Under the pieces are notes generated by a model that was given only the letters and a program-made list of their open reading frames with translations, was not told the DNA's origin and searched no databases. From contig JBKQHQ010000216.1 in assembly GCA_052148715.1 (NCBI GenBank), positions 71,268 through 135,267 on the forward strand: a stretch of DNA of 64,000 bases, read 5' to 3'. Every line of letters starts with the position of its first letter. The stretch's first letter is position 1. The stretch comes from JBKQHQ01 sp052148715. GTDB taxonomy: Bacteria; Pseudomonadota; Alphaproteobacteria; Rhizobiales; Xanthobacteraceae. This document shows, piece by piece, positions 24,427-33,398 of the stretch. A program made the translations under genes and the position numbers.

Positions 24427-26088
24427 ATGAAGCGCAGACATCTTTTCATCGCCGCCGCTGTTGCCGCCGTGGCGGCTGCGATCGGATGGCAGCTTTTCGA
24501 ACGCTACTGGTACTACATTCCCGGCATCGTCGAGGCGATCAGAGACCCGGTCGGCCCGACTCAGGATGTGCACTGGAACCAAGGGCCCGAGGTTGCGACG
24601 GCGCCGCCATCCGCGCGCCCACCCAATGTGGTCGTCATTCTGGCGGATGACCTTGGCTGGAACGATCTGACCTTCAACGGCGGCGGGGTGGCGGGCGGCA
24701 AGGTGCCGACCCCGAACATCAACTCGATCGGGACGGATGGCATCGCGTTTACGCAAGCCTACGCGGGCGACGCTACCTGCGCGCCGTCGCGCGCGGCGAT
24801 CATGACCGGCCGCTACGCGACGCGGTTCGGCTTCGAGTTCACCCCTGCACCGGTGGCGTTCGAGAAGCTGATCAGCACCTTCGCGAACGGCGACCTCAAA
24901 CCGCTCTACTATTCGGCGAAAAAGAAGGATATTCCGGCATCCATCGACGAGGAGACTGTGCCGCCGTCGGAAATCACGATCGCCCAGGTGATGAAATCGA
25001 AGGGCTACCACACCAGCATGCTGGGCAAGTGGCATCTGGGCGGCACGCCGGCGACCAGGCCTTCCGCCAGAGGGTTTGACGAGGCGCTGGGCTTTTACCC
25101 CGGCGCGTCCTTGTATCTGGCCGCCAACGATCCCAATGTGGTCAATTCCCGACAGGACTTCGATCCGATCGACAAGTTTCTTTGGGCCAATCTCCCGTTC
25201 GGCATCCGCTTCAATGGCAGCAAGCAATTCGCGCCGTCGAACTACATGACCGATTACCTCGGCGCACAAGCCGTGCAGGCGATTGCGGCGAATCGAAATC
25301 GACCGTTCTTCATGTATCTGGCGTTCAATGCGCCGCATACCCCGCTCCAGGCGTTGAAGGCGGACTACGACGCTCTCTCGCAGATCGCGGATCACCGGCT
25401 GCGGGTCTATGCCGCCATGATCCGCGCGCTCGATCGAAACGTCGGCAATGTGCTCGACGCGCTGAAGACCAATGGGCTGGAAGAAAACACGCTGGTGATC
25501 TTCACGAGCGACAACGGCGGCGCCGACTACATCGGCCTTCCCGACATCAACAAACCGTTCCGCGGCTGGAAAGCCACCTTCTTTGAAGGCGGCATTCATG
25601 TGCCGTTGTTCATGAAATGGCCAGCGAAGCTGCCTAAGGCCGCCAAGTTCGACCGGCCGGTCGGCCATGTCGACATCTTTGCCACGGCTGCGGCCGCAGC
25701 GGCCGCCGACGTTCCCCGCGACCGCGTCATGGACGGCATCAATCTGCTGCCCTTTGCGACCGGTGCGGCCGAGGGCCGACCGCACCAGACCCTCTATTGG
25801 CGTGACGGCGATTATAAGGTTCTCCTGGCCGGCGACTGGAAACTACAGGTCTCGGAACGGCCAAAGAAAGACTGGCTGTTCAATCTCAAGGACGATCCGA
25901 CCGAGCAGAACAATCTGGCAAGCGCAATGCCGGACAAAGTGAACGAGATGAAACGTGCTCTCGCGACGATCGATGCGGAACAAGCCAAGCCGCTCTGGCC
26001 GGCTTTGCTCGAAGGCCCGGTGAGGATCGACCATCCCCTCGGAAGCCCGAACAGGCCGGACGACGAATACATCTACTGGGCCAATTAA
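24427..26088 (+). CDS. Membrane-anchored arylsulfatase
   Basis: A 553-residue type I sulfatase. The N-terminus (LFIAAAVAAVAAAIGWQLFE) is an uncleaved anchor or signal. The metal site starts at VVVILADDLGWNDL. The signature CAPSRAAIMTGRYATRFGFE has Cys118 as the residue converted to formylglycine. HTSMLGKWHLGG and FTSDNGGADYIGLP supply further active-site residues. Sulfatases hydrolyse sulfate esters; the substrate is unknown. The gene directly downstream is a formylglycine-generating enzyme, the expected maturase, only 17 bp away. The sulfate-uptake operon at 30.6-34.4 kb suggests a sulfur-scavenging use, which is inference. Confidence 0.9.
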   Translation: MKRRHLFIAAAVAAVAAAIGWQLFERYWYYIPGIVEAIRDPVGPTQDVHWNQGPEVATAPPSARPPNVVVILADDLGWNDLTFNGGGVAGGKVPTPNINSIGTDGIAFTQAYAGDATCAPSRAAIMTGRYATRFGFEFTPAPVAFEKLISTFANGDLKPLYYSAKKKDIPASIDEETVPPSEITIAQVMKSKGYHTSMLGKWHLGGTPATRPSARGFDEALGFYPGASLYLAANDPNVVNSRQDFDPIDKFLWANLPFGIRFNGSKQFAPSNYMTDYLGAQAVQAIAANRNRPFFMYLAFNAPHTPLQALKADYDALSQIADHRLRVYAAMIRALDRNVGNVLDALKTNGLEENTLVIFTSDNGGADYIGLPDINKPFRGWKATFFEGGIHVPLFMKWPAKLPKAAKFDRPVGHVDIFATAAAAAAADVPRDRVMDGINLLPFATGAAEGRPHQTLYWRDGDYKVLLAGDWKLQVSERPKKDWLFNLKDDPTEQNNLASAMPDKVNEMKRALATIDAEQAKPLWPALLEGPVRIDHPLGSPNRPDDEYIYWAN

Positions 26089-26105
26089 ATTCAGGAGTGC
26101 TCCGC

Positions 26106-27131
26106 GTGAACCGGCGATGGACCCATATTGCGGGAGCTGCGGCGTTCGGAATGTTGATCGGCGTCGGCGCCGGCTGGTGGTGGCATCGCCAAGCACCGAA
26201 CGAGGGCGCGATTCCGTTGCCGGCGGGCTGCTTGACGGTTCAGGATTTGCCGCAATCGCCTGGCGCCGGCATGGTGTGGATTCCGAGCGCGCGGTTCGAG
26301 ATGGGCTCGGAGCAGTTTCGGCCCGAGGAAGCGCCGGTCCGAGATGTGGCCGTCGCCGGCTTCTGGATCGACAGCCACGATGTGACGAACGCCCAATTCC
26401 GACGCTTCGTCACCGAGACCGGGTACGTGACCGTAGCTGAACGCCCCGGAAAATCGCCGAACGATCCCGAGGCCGGCTCGTTTGTTTTCATCCGGACCGA
26501 GGAGGTGTCCAACTTCCAAGACATCGGACAATGGTGGAAGTTTGTTCCGGGCGCGAGCTGGCGTCATCCGGAGGGTCCGATGAGCGACTTGTCGAGGCGG
26601 GAGAGCCATCCCGTGGTGCATGTCGCATATGAAGATGCCGTGGCCTATGCGCGATGGGCCGGTCACGACCTGCCGAGCGAAGCCCAATGGGAATACGCGG
26701 CAAGAGGCGGTCTCGACGCCGCGCCGTTCGTCTGGGGCACCGACCCTGAACCGGAAGGAAAACCGCGGGCCAACTATTGGCACGGTGTCTTTCCGTTCTG
26801 GAACCGCAACGCCGGTGGCTACGTCGGTACGCTGCCGGTCGGTTGCTTTCCGGCCAACGGCTTTGGCCTCTACGATATGGCCGGAAACGTATGGCAGTGG
26901 ACGCGCGATCCTTGGCAAGGTGAAAGCGCTCTGGACGCATCACCCGCTCGCCAGGCCCGGCCCGCGGAGGCGCATGTCATCAAGGGGGGCTCGTTTCTTT
27001 GCGCCGACAATTTCTGCATGCGTTACCGGCCGGCGGCGCGCCAGCCCGGCGACACTTCGGTCGGAGCGTCACATACCGGCTTCCGCACCGTTTGGGACGG
27101 ACCGCCGCCTGACAATGCCGCACCCAAATGA
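26106..27131 (+). CDS. Formylglycine-generating enzyme (SUMF1 type), membrane-anchored
   Basis: A 341-residue FGE/SUMF1-fold protein. It has MVWIPSARFEMGSEQF and VTNAQFRRFVTETGYVTVAE, then SHPVVHVAYEDAVAYARWAG and the calcium-site region YDMAGNVWQWTRDPW. The active pair Cys299 and Cys304 lies in GGSFLCADNFCMRYRPAAR, matching the copper-binding CxxxxC of aerobic FGEs. The N-terminus has a hydrophobic segment (IAGAAAFGMLIGVGAGWWW), predicting a membrane-anchored periplasmic enzyme. Many bacterial FGEs are cytosolic, so this is noteworthy. The chosen GTG at 26106 has CAGGAG upstream; GTG 26097 is an alternative. It forms an operon with the sulfatase. Confidence 0.88.
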   Translation: MNRRWTHIAGAAAFGMLIGVGAGWWWHRQAPNEGAIPLPAGCLTVQDLPQSPGAGMVWIPSARFEMGSEQFRPEEAPVRDVAVAGFWIDSHDVTNAQFRRFVTETGYVTVAERPGKSPNDPEAGSFVFIRTEEVSNFQDIGQWWKFVPGASWRHPEGPMSDLSRRESHPVVHVAYEDAVAYARWAGHDLPSEAQWEYAARGGLDAAPFVWGTDPEPEGKPRANYWHGVFPFWNRNAGGYVGTLPVGCFPANGFGLYDMAGNVWQWTRDPWQGESALDASPARQARPAEAHVIKGGSFLCADNFCMRYRPAARQPGDTSVGASHTGFRTVWDGPPPDNAAPK

Positions 27132-27385
27132 CCGGCGCGCAAACCCACGGCTTCGGCGGCGATCGAGCGGTCGCGTCACGTGCCCGCCATATGCTGAGCG
27201 CCTTGAAGCAGCCGGAAAGTTTTGTTAAGCAAATGGTACTATAGGTGTCGGCTCCTGGCTCCTAGTGCCGGGAGTCAGAATCTTAGAAACGGTTAGACGG
27301 ACTGCACGATCATCCCGCGCGCGGGCCGAGCAAATGATCCTGCCGGAACAGAAGCTCTGCCTCGGGCGCAACATTTAGGTGGGAC

Positions 27386-27988
27386 ATGTTTAGTGGAAAA
27401 TCTCTCTTTGTCACGTTAGCGGCCGCAGCCGTTGCAAGCGTGATCGCAGCGACGGCCCGCGCCAACATTCTCATCGCGGTCGACAAGAGCACGCAGCAGA
27501 TGTCGGTGTCGGTCGACGGCGCGCCGCGCTACCAATGGAGCGTATCGACGGGGCGGGCGGGCTACGGCACCCCCAGCGGCACCTACCACCCACAGCGGCT
27601 GGAGACGACATGGTTCTCCAAGGCGTACTACAACTCCCCGATGCCGCATTCGATCTTCTTCCATGGCGGCTATGCGATTCACGGCAGCTACGAGATCAAT
27701 CGCCTGGGCGGACCGGCCTCGCATGGCTGCATCAGGCTGCATCCGTCGAACGCGGCAACGTTGTTCGCGCTGGTCAAGCAGGAGGGCATGGGTGCGACCA
27801 CGATCGTCGTGTCCGGCCAAAGTGGAGCGGTCGCAGGTCGCCCGGACCCCGCGATCCAGACCGAGGACAACTTTTTCGAGCGGGGATTTTTTAGGCCTGA
27901 CTACGACTCGCGATATGCGCCGCCGCCGGCGGGTTATCCGCGGCAGCCGCGCGGCGGTTACGAGTATCCCTTCAATGAGCGGTATTGA
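27386..27988 (+). CDS. L,D-transpeptidase (YkuD)
   Basis: A 200-residue secreted protein. A signal peptide (SLFVTLAAAAVASVIAATARA) is followed by a YkuD domain: ILIAVDKSTQQMSVSVDG, GRAGYGTPSGTY, FFHGGYAIHGSYE and the catalytic motif SHGCIRLHPSNAATLF with Cys115. These enzymes make 3-3 peptidoglycan cross-links or attach proteins to peptidoglycan in the periplasm. The C-terminal ~50 residues are Pro/Arg/Tyr-rich and poorly conserved. The ribosome site AGGTGG precedes the ATG at 27386. It stands alone. Confidence 0.92.
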   Translation: MFSGKSLFVTLAAAAVASVIAATARANILIAVDKSTQQMSVSVDGAPRYQWSVSTGRAGYGTPSGTYHPQRLETTWFSKAYYNSPMPHSIFFHGGYAIHGSYEINRLGGPASHGCIRLHPSNAATLFALVKQEGMGATTIVVSGQSGAVAGRPDPAIQTEDNFFERGFFRPDYDSRYAPPPAGYPRQPRGGYEYPFNERY

Positions 27989-28254
27989 TCGCGGCGAGAG
28001 GAAGAAATACCAGATTAATACCTTGGCATGCTTCAGCTTCGCTTCGCGGCGGGAGCAAACATTACACTATTTTAATCCTGCAGGTGTAATCTGACCAAAC
28101 TGTAACTTGCAAGTTTCTTGATTCATCACATTATTACGCCACGGCATGGCCGTGGTCAGATTCGTTGTGATTTCAGATGCCCGTGTCAGCGAACCTTGAC
28201 CTCAACGAGTGAAAGCGCGCGGGCGAACTTCTACATGCAACGGGGGTTGCGCGT

Positions 28255-28383
28255 ATGTTGCGCAAATCCGCTTACGGACGCTACGCCCACTACCTCGGCG
28301 AGGGGGCCGCAGTCCTGGTTATCTTGACCTTCATGACCTTCGCCATCGTGCCGATGCTGCTGCCTTTGATCGGTAGCCGATAG
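28255..28383 (+). CDS. 42-residue single-helix membrane protein
   Basis: A short frame encoding a basic N-terminus (MLRKSAYGRYAHYLGEG) and one membrane helix (AAVLVILTFMTFAIVPMLLP), ending LIGSR. CGGGGG lies about ten bases before the ATG. The positive-inside pattern and clean helix argue that it is real. No family is recognised. Confidence 0.5.
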   Translation: MLRKSAYGRYAHYLGEGAAVLVILTFMTFAIVPMLLPLIGSR

Positions 28384-28486
28384 CCGGCAGCGCTCTGTCG
28401 CGGCCTCTTGGGTCCGTGCGGGCGCTGGCGCCAACCCCGCTCCAGCTGAGTGCCCGGATGGCCAGTTCTATCCTCCACAGCGCACG

Positions 28487-30031
28487 CTATCGCGCCGCCT
28501 TGACGGCAGCGCGCGCGGCTTCGGCGCCGCCCATGATGGCGCCCGAGAATCCGCCGCCAAACGTGAATGCAGATGCGAGCAACAGCCCCGCTATGTGCGT
28601 CCGTGGCGTGAGGCCGAACGCTTGTCCCGGGCTCCCGTACGGGGCGAAACCGTAGACCGCGCCACCCGGCGTATTGAGGTATTGGTGCATGGTGTCGGCG
28701 GTCGACATCTCCCGCTGCACTACGGCGCGGGCGATGCCGGGGAACTCCCGATCGAGGTCGCCGATCAAGCGGTCCATCCACCGTTCCTTGCGGGCGTGCT
28801 TCGCATCCGCGCTGAGGCCGGTCCAGTTGTCGAGCCGATCGACGCTGCAGAACGATCCGAGATAGGGGCCCGCCTCGTTCAGGCCGCTATCGATCTTGTG
28901 AAAGTCGACGAACACGTAAGACGGCAGGCGGTCACCGGGCTCCTCCCCCATGATCGCGCCGACCTCTCGCATTTGTGCGAGCGATTTCATCCAGGCCGGA
29001 AAAATGAACGTCGAATAGCTGCCGACCCCGAACTCGGCGGCGGGACGACTGAGCCCAACCGAGATGGTCCACAGCGAAATCGAAAGGCGGCGCTCGCCGT
29101 AGGGCGCGAGAAAGGCTTCGCGCTTGTTCTCCTGCAGCATCTTGGCAAGCACATGCGGCGCCGCATTGCCGAACACGACCGGCGCAAACTCGACTTGGGG
29201 ATCGCCGCCCTCCCGCGCGTGGTGGCCGACGCCGACGATCCGCTCGCCCTCGAGCAGCAGGGCATCAACCTCCCGCCCGGCTTCGACCACGCCATCGGCC
29301 TGGCGGATCAATCGGACCAGCTGATCGCTCAGCGCCTGCGAGCCGCCGCGCACGTAGTGCCCGCCGCCTTTAAGATAGGAGGCTTGCGGAATGGCATAGC
29401 GCAAGAAGAGCATCTCGTCGGGATCGTCGTGATAGTAGCCGAGATTGGCGGCGAGCGTCATCTTGATTACTTCGTCGGCGCCGAACAATTCATTGAGCAC
29501 GGCGCCGACCGTGGCGCGCCCCTCGCGGATGAGCGGCCAAAGCCGACGCACCGCCTCCGGCGCATGCGTCAGCCACCACATCCGGTCGTCCTGATGACGA
29601 CTGGCGAAACTAACGGCCTCCAGGGCCGCCACGATACGGCGGAAATACTCTCGCAATCCTGCTTCATGCTGAGGAAAACGCGCCACGGCCGCCGCCTGTG
29701 CAGCCTCGACGCCATGCGGAATCACAAATGGTGCACCCATTTGCGGCCCACGCACCTCCTGTAGTTCGCCGACATCGACAAAGGTGAGATCGCGGTCGAG
29801 CCCGAGCGAACGCAACACCGGCAACTTCGGGTCATCATCATCCAACCCGTTGATTTCGTGGAGTGAGGCTTCGATGGCAAGCCCGCCGTGGCGATAGACC
29901 GTGGCGGCTCCGCCGAAGCTGCCGTTGCGCTCGAGAACGAGAACCCGGCGTCCCGTGCGCGCATAGAGCGCTCCGGCCGTGAGCCCGCCAAGTCCCGAGC
30001 CCACAACGATCGCGTCAAACCGTCGTGCCAT
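28487..30031 (-). CDS. Phytoene-desaturase-like FAD-dependent oxidoreductase
   Basis: A 514-residue CrtI/retinol-saturase-like flavoprotein. It has the dinucleotide motif DAIVVGSGLGGLTAGALYARTG with VLVLERNGSFGG, then the substrate-domain stretch YLKGGGHYVRGGSQALSDQL. The C-terminal FAD motif is APYGSPGQAFGLTPRTHIAGLLLASAFT, ending GFSGAIMGGAEAARA. The family desaturates or saturates polyene lipids. No carotenoid genes are nearby, so the substrate is open. ATG 30031 has GAGG upstream; two ATGs slightly earlier would add up to eight residues. Confidence 0.85.
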   Translation of the reverse strand: MARRFDAIVVGSGLGGLTAGALYARTGRRVLVLERNGSFGGAATVYRHGGLAIEASLHEINGLDDDDPKLPVLRSLGLDRDLTFVDVGELQEVRGPQMGAPFVIPHGVEAAQAAAVARFPQHEAGLREYFRRIVAALEAVSFASRHQDDRMWWLTHAPEAVRRLWPLIREGRATVGAVLNELFGADEVIKMTLAANLGYYHDDPDEMLFLRYAIPQASYLKGGGHYVRGGSQALSDQLVRLIRQADGVVEAGREVDALLLEGERIVGVGHHAREGGDPQVEFAPVVFGNAAPHVLAKMLQENKREAFLAPYGERRLSISLWTISVGLSRPAAEFGVGSYSTFIFPAWMKSLAQMREVGAIMGEEPGDRLPSYVFVDFHKIDSGLNEAGPYLGSFCSVDRLDNWTGLSADAKHARKERWMDRLIGDLDREFPGIARAVVQREMSTADTMHQYLNTPGGAVYGFAPYGSPGQAFGLTPRTHIAGLLLASAFTFGGGFSGAIMGGAEAARAAVKAAR

Positions 30032-30221
30032 GGCCGCCATCCTCGCTCGCGTCAAAGGTTGGAATTTCTAACATCAATCCGCGTTCGCAGACTTGATCCA
30101 GATCATTCGTCGAGCCTTCTGCGGCCGAGGCTGTGAAACATCGGCCCCTCCGGCTTGCAGCCGGAACCGGCGGCGTGCACGATGAGAATCGCGCAATGAG
30201 GCAACTGGGGAGGTTGACGTG

Positions 30222-30511
30222 GTGAAACGACTGATTTCCGTGACGTATTCGGCTCGGCACTTATGGTGTCGATGCCGCCGACCGCTCACGCGGCTGGTCC
30301 CGGATTCTGCCGCGATTACGCAGGGGCTGCTCTGAAGCAGGTCGAAATAGCGCTATCCACCCCCGCGTGCAAGCCCGGGCTGCAGGGTGCTCGCTGGTCG
30401 GCGGATTTCCGCGTTCATTACGACTGGTGTCTCGGGGCTTCCCCGGGCGATGTCGATTCCGAGCGCGGTGCGCGCACCGGCTACATCAGAGGCTGCCGAG
30501 GTATGTACTAA
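30222..30511 (+). pseudogene. Small secreted Cys protein with a frameshift in its signal peptide
   Basis: GGGGAGG (30207-30213) precedes GTG at 30222, which starts MKRLISV and then runs into a wrong frame. One frame over, the sequence reads FGSALMVSMPPTAHAA, a normal signal-peptide end, and continues for ~65 residues (FCRDYAGAALKQVEIALS, then RWSADFRVHYDWCLGASP and DSERGARTGYIRGC). This body matches a Cys-containing unit common in rhizobial secreted proteins of unknown function. A one-base change near 30240-30247 would join both parts. It is either a recent pseudogene or a sequencing error. An ATG at 30263 could only give a leaderless product. Confidence 0.55.
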
Positions 30512-30602
30512 ATGGCTGCATGAATACGGGCTGCGTTCATCGCTGCGGCAAGAAAGTTGAAGGTGCCGCGGCGGTGCTAACAGCCCGCATAGCCGACTAC
30601 TC

Positions 30603-31634
30603 TCAACCGAACAGCCGCCCTTTTAGGATGCGCACGCCGAAGCGGTCGCCGACCTTGGCGGATTGCGACGGAACAAGCTCCAGCTCGACGAGCTCGCCCG
30701 CACCGAGCGCGAGCGCGACGCGCCGCCCGGTTGAGGTTCTGCGCACGCTCGTCACGATGCCGATAAGCTCGGCGGCGTCGGCCGGCGCGAGCTCGACATC
30801 GCCCGGGCGCAGGTACAAACGGCCGGCGCCTTTGGCGGAGCCGACAATCTCGGCGGCGAGGGTCTTGCCGTCGAAGCGCACGCCGCCGTCGGCACATTGC
30901 ACAGTGATGCTCGTCGTGTCGCCGACGAACGACATGACGAAGGCCGAAGCCGGAGCGTCGTAGACCTCATCCGCCGTTCCGACCTGCTCGAGCCGTCCAT
31001 CGTTGAGAATGGCAACGCGGTCGGCCAATTCGAGAGCTTCTTCCTGATCATGGGTGACGAAGACGGTCGTATGGCCGGTCCGATCGTGCAGCTCGCGCAA
31101 CCAATGACGCAAGTCCTTACGCACCTTGGCATCGAGGGCACCGAACGGCTCATCCAGGAGCAACACCCGCGGCTCGACCGCAAGCGCGCGTGCGAGCGCT
31201 ATTCGCTGACGCTGGCCGCCGGATAGCTGCGCCGGATAGCGCCGTTCCAGCCCCGGCAACTGCACCAGATCAAGCAGCTCGCGAACGCGCCGGCGAATCT
31301 CGCCGTCGTCCGGGCGGGCATCGCGCGGACGCACCCGCAAGCCATAGGCGATGTTCTCGAGCACGGTCATATGCTTGAACAAGGCGTATTGCTGAAACAC
31401 GAAGCCGATGCGCCGGCTCTGCACCGGCACACCGGTCGCGTCCTCGTCGCCGAAATAGACCTTGCCGGCGCTCGGCGTCTCGAGCCCGGCAATGATGCGC
31501 AAGAGCGTCGTCTTGCCGGAGCCGGACGGCCCCAGGAGCGCGATCAGCTCACCGCTTTCGATCCGCAGGCTGACGCCGCGCAACGCCCCGGTCGTGCCGA
31601 AGTCCTTGGCGATATCGACGACGCGGATTTGCAC
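30603..31634 (-). CDS. cysA: Sulfate ABC transporter ATP-binding protein
   Basis: A 343-residue ABC ATPase. Walker A is GPSGSGKT, the Q-loop region RRIGFVFQQYALFKHMTV, the signature LSGGQRQRIALARALA, Walker B VLLLDEPFGALD and the H-loop FVTHDQEEAL. A C-terminal regulatory TOBE-like domain follows (LYLRPGDVEL). It energises sulfate or thiosulfate import at the inner face of the membrane. The start is GTG at 31634 (GTGCAAATCCGC) with GGAG upstream. It is the last gene of sbp-cysT-cysW-cysA, 14 bp after cysW. Confidence 0.93.
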   Translation of the reverse strand: MQIRVVDIAKDFGTTGALRGVSLRIESGELIALLGPSGSGKTTLLRIIAGLETPSAGKVYFGDEDATGVPVQSRRIGFVFQQYALFKHMTVLENIAYGLRVRPRDARPDDGEIRRRVRELLDLVQLPGLERRYPAQLSGGQRQRIALARALAVEPRVLLLDEPFGALDAKVRKDLRHWLRELHDRTGHTTVFVTHDQEEALELADRVAILNDGRLEQVGTADEVYDAPASAFVMSFVGDTTSITVQCADGGVRFDGKTLAAEIVGSAKGAGRLYLRPGDVELAPADAAELIGIVTSVRRTSTGRRVALALGAGELVELELVPSQSAKVGDRFGVRILKGRLFG

Positions 31635-31648
31635 CTCGGTCTCCAGAT

Positions 31649-32539
31649 CTAAATGCGCGTCCCGCCCGCGATGGCTTCCCCGTAGCGCCATTCGAGCACG
31701 GTCTTGGCCGCAAGAGTCACGAGCGCGAGCAAAGCAAGCAGCGAGGCCATCGCGAAGGCCGCGACGAAATTGTACTCGTTGTAGAGGATCTCGACGTGCA
31801 GCGGCATCGTGTTGGTGAGGCCGCGGATATGGCCGGAGACGACGGCGACGGCGCCGAACTCGCCCATCGCCCGCGCATTGCAAAGGAGCACGCCATAGAG
31901 CAACCCCCACCTGATATTGGGAAGGGTCACGGTGAGGAACGCGCGCCACCCGCCGGCACCCAATGTGAGGGCGGCCTCCTCGTCGGCATTGCCTTGCTCC
32001 TGCATGAGCGGGATGAGCTCGCGGGCGACGAACGGAAACGTCACGAAAACCGTCGCCAGCACGATGCCCGGCAAGGCAAAGATGATCTCGATGCCGTGCG
32101 CCTTGAGCCAGGGGCCGAACAGGCCCTGGGCGCCGAACAGCAAGACATAGACGAGCCCGGAAACCACCGGGGAGACGGAGAACGGTATGTCGATGAGGGT
32201 AATGAGCAGGTTCTTGCCGATGAACTGAAACTTGGCGATCGCCCAGGACGCGGCGATGCCGAAGATCACGTTGAGCGGCACGGCGATGGCCGCGACCGTC
32301 AACGTCAGACGGATGGCCGCCTGCGCGTCCGGATCGTGGAAGGTGCCGACATAGGCGGCAAAGCCCTTACGCAGAGCCTCGGTGAAGACGACAATCACCG
32401 GCAGGACGAGAAACAGGGCCACGAATATCAGCGCGCCGAGGATCATCGACCAGCGCGCGACGATGCCTTCCGTCGTCACCGGTTGGCGCTGCGGCGCCCG
32501 GCCGCGCCGCCACCGGCTGCGACCGCTCGCCTCACGCAT
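31649..32539 (-). CDS. cysW: Sulfate ABC transporter permease CysW
   Basis: A 296-residue inner-membrane permease with about six helices. A basic cytoplasmic N-terminus leads into WSMILGALIFVALFLVLPVIV. The binding-protein-dependent permease loop reads EEAALTLGAGGWRAFLTVTLPNI, where the EAA motif contacts CysA. CysW-typical features include GEFGAVAVVSGHIRGLTNTMPL and the ending TKTVLEW-like AAKTVLEWRYG. Its ATG overlaps the cysT stop by eight bases (32532-32539), indicating coupled translation. Confidence 0.93.
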   Translation of the reverse strand: MREASGRSRWRRGRAPQRQPVTTEGIVARWSMILGALIFVALFLVLPVIVVFTEALRKGFAAYVGTFHDPDAQAAIRLTLTVAAIAVPLNVIFGIAASWAIAKFQFIGKNLLITLIDIPFSVSPVVSGLVYVLLFGAQGLFGPWLKAHGIEIIFALPGIVLATVFVTFPFVARELIPLMQEQGNADEEAALTLGAGGWRAFLTVTLPNIRWGLLYGVLLCNARAMGEFGAVAVVSGHIRGLTNTMPLHVEILYNEYNFVAAFAMASLLALLALVTLAAKTVLEWRYGEAIAGGTRI

Positions 32540-33374
32540 GGCCGAACCTCCGCTGGCTCCAGGCCTGGATCAAATTGACCAGGAGCAGGATGATGAACGA
32601 GAGGATCAGCATGATGGCGGCGATGGCCGTGGCGCCGGCGTAGTCGTACTCCTCGAGCTTGATGACGATGAGGAGCGGAGCGATCTCCGACACATAGGGC
32701 AAATTCCCGGCAATGAAGATCACGGAACCGTACTCGCTGACGGCGCGCGCGAAGGCCAGGGCAAAGCCGGTCAGAACGGCCGGGGCGAGCATCGGCAGGA
32801 TGATGCGCACGACGGTCTGCCGGCGGCTCGCTCCGAGCGTCGCGGAGGCTTCCTCGACCTCGCGCTCGATCTCGGCGATGAGCGGTTGCACGGTGCGCAC
32901 CGCGAACGGCAAGCCGACAAAGACCAGGGCGATGAAGATGCCGAGCGGCGTGAAAGCCGCCCGAATGCCGACCGAGCCAAGAATCGCGCCGACCCAGCCG
33001 GTCGGCGCATAGAGCGTCGCGAGCGCAATCCCGGCGACCGCCGTCGGCAGCGCGAACGGCAGGTCGACGGTCGCATCGATGAGCTTGCGTCCGGGAAACC
33101 GATAGCGCGTGAGCACCCAAGCCACGAGCAGGCCGAATGCTGAATCAACCACGGCGGCGGCCAACGCCAAGCCGAAGCTCACCCGCAACGCCGCCATCAC
33201 GCGCGGGTCGCTCGCGATGGCCCAGAGACCGCTCAAGCCAAGGCCGGCGGCCTTTGCGACCAGCGCCGCCAGCGGCAACAGAACGATCAGTCCGAGATAA
33301 AGCAGCGTATAGCCGAGCGCGAGGCCGAAGCCGGGGATGGCGCTTGGTTGCTTCAAACGCGGTACGCTGATCAT
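32532..33374 (-). CDS. cysT: Sulfate ABC transporter permease CysT
   Basis: A 280-residue permease with about six membrane helices. It opens GFGLALGYTLLYLGLIVLLP, continues VAWVLTRYRFPGRKLIDATVDLPFALPTAVAG (split here for length), and has the EAA loop EEASATLGASRRQTVVRIILP. SEYGSVIFIAGNLPYVSEI is typical of CysT. It pairs with CysW to form the membrane channel. It begins 24 bp after sbp and overlaps cysW. Confidence 0.92.
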   Translation of the reverse strand: MISVPRLKQPSAIPGFGLALGYTLLYLGLIVLLPLAALVAKAAGLGLSGLWAIASDPRVMAALRVSFGLALAAAVVDSAFGLLVAWVLTRYRFPGRKLIDATVDLPFALPTAVAGIALATLYAPTGWVGAILGSVGIRAAFTPLGIFIALVFVGLPFAVRTVQPLIAEIEREVEEASATLGASRRQTVVRIILPMLAPAVLTGFALAFARAVSEYGSVIFIAGNLPYVSEIAPLLIVIKLEEYDYAGATAIAAIMLILSFIILLLVNLIQAWSQRRFGHA

Positions 33375-33398
33375 GACCAGTCTGGCGCCGATGCAGGG

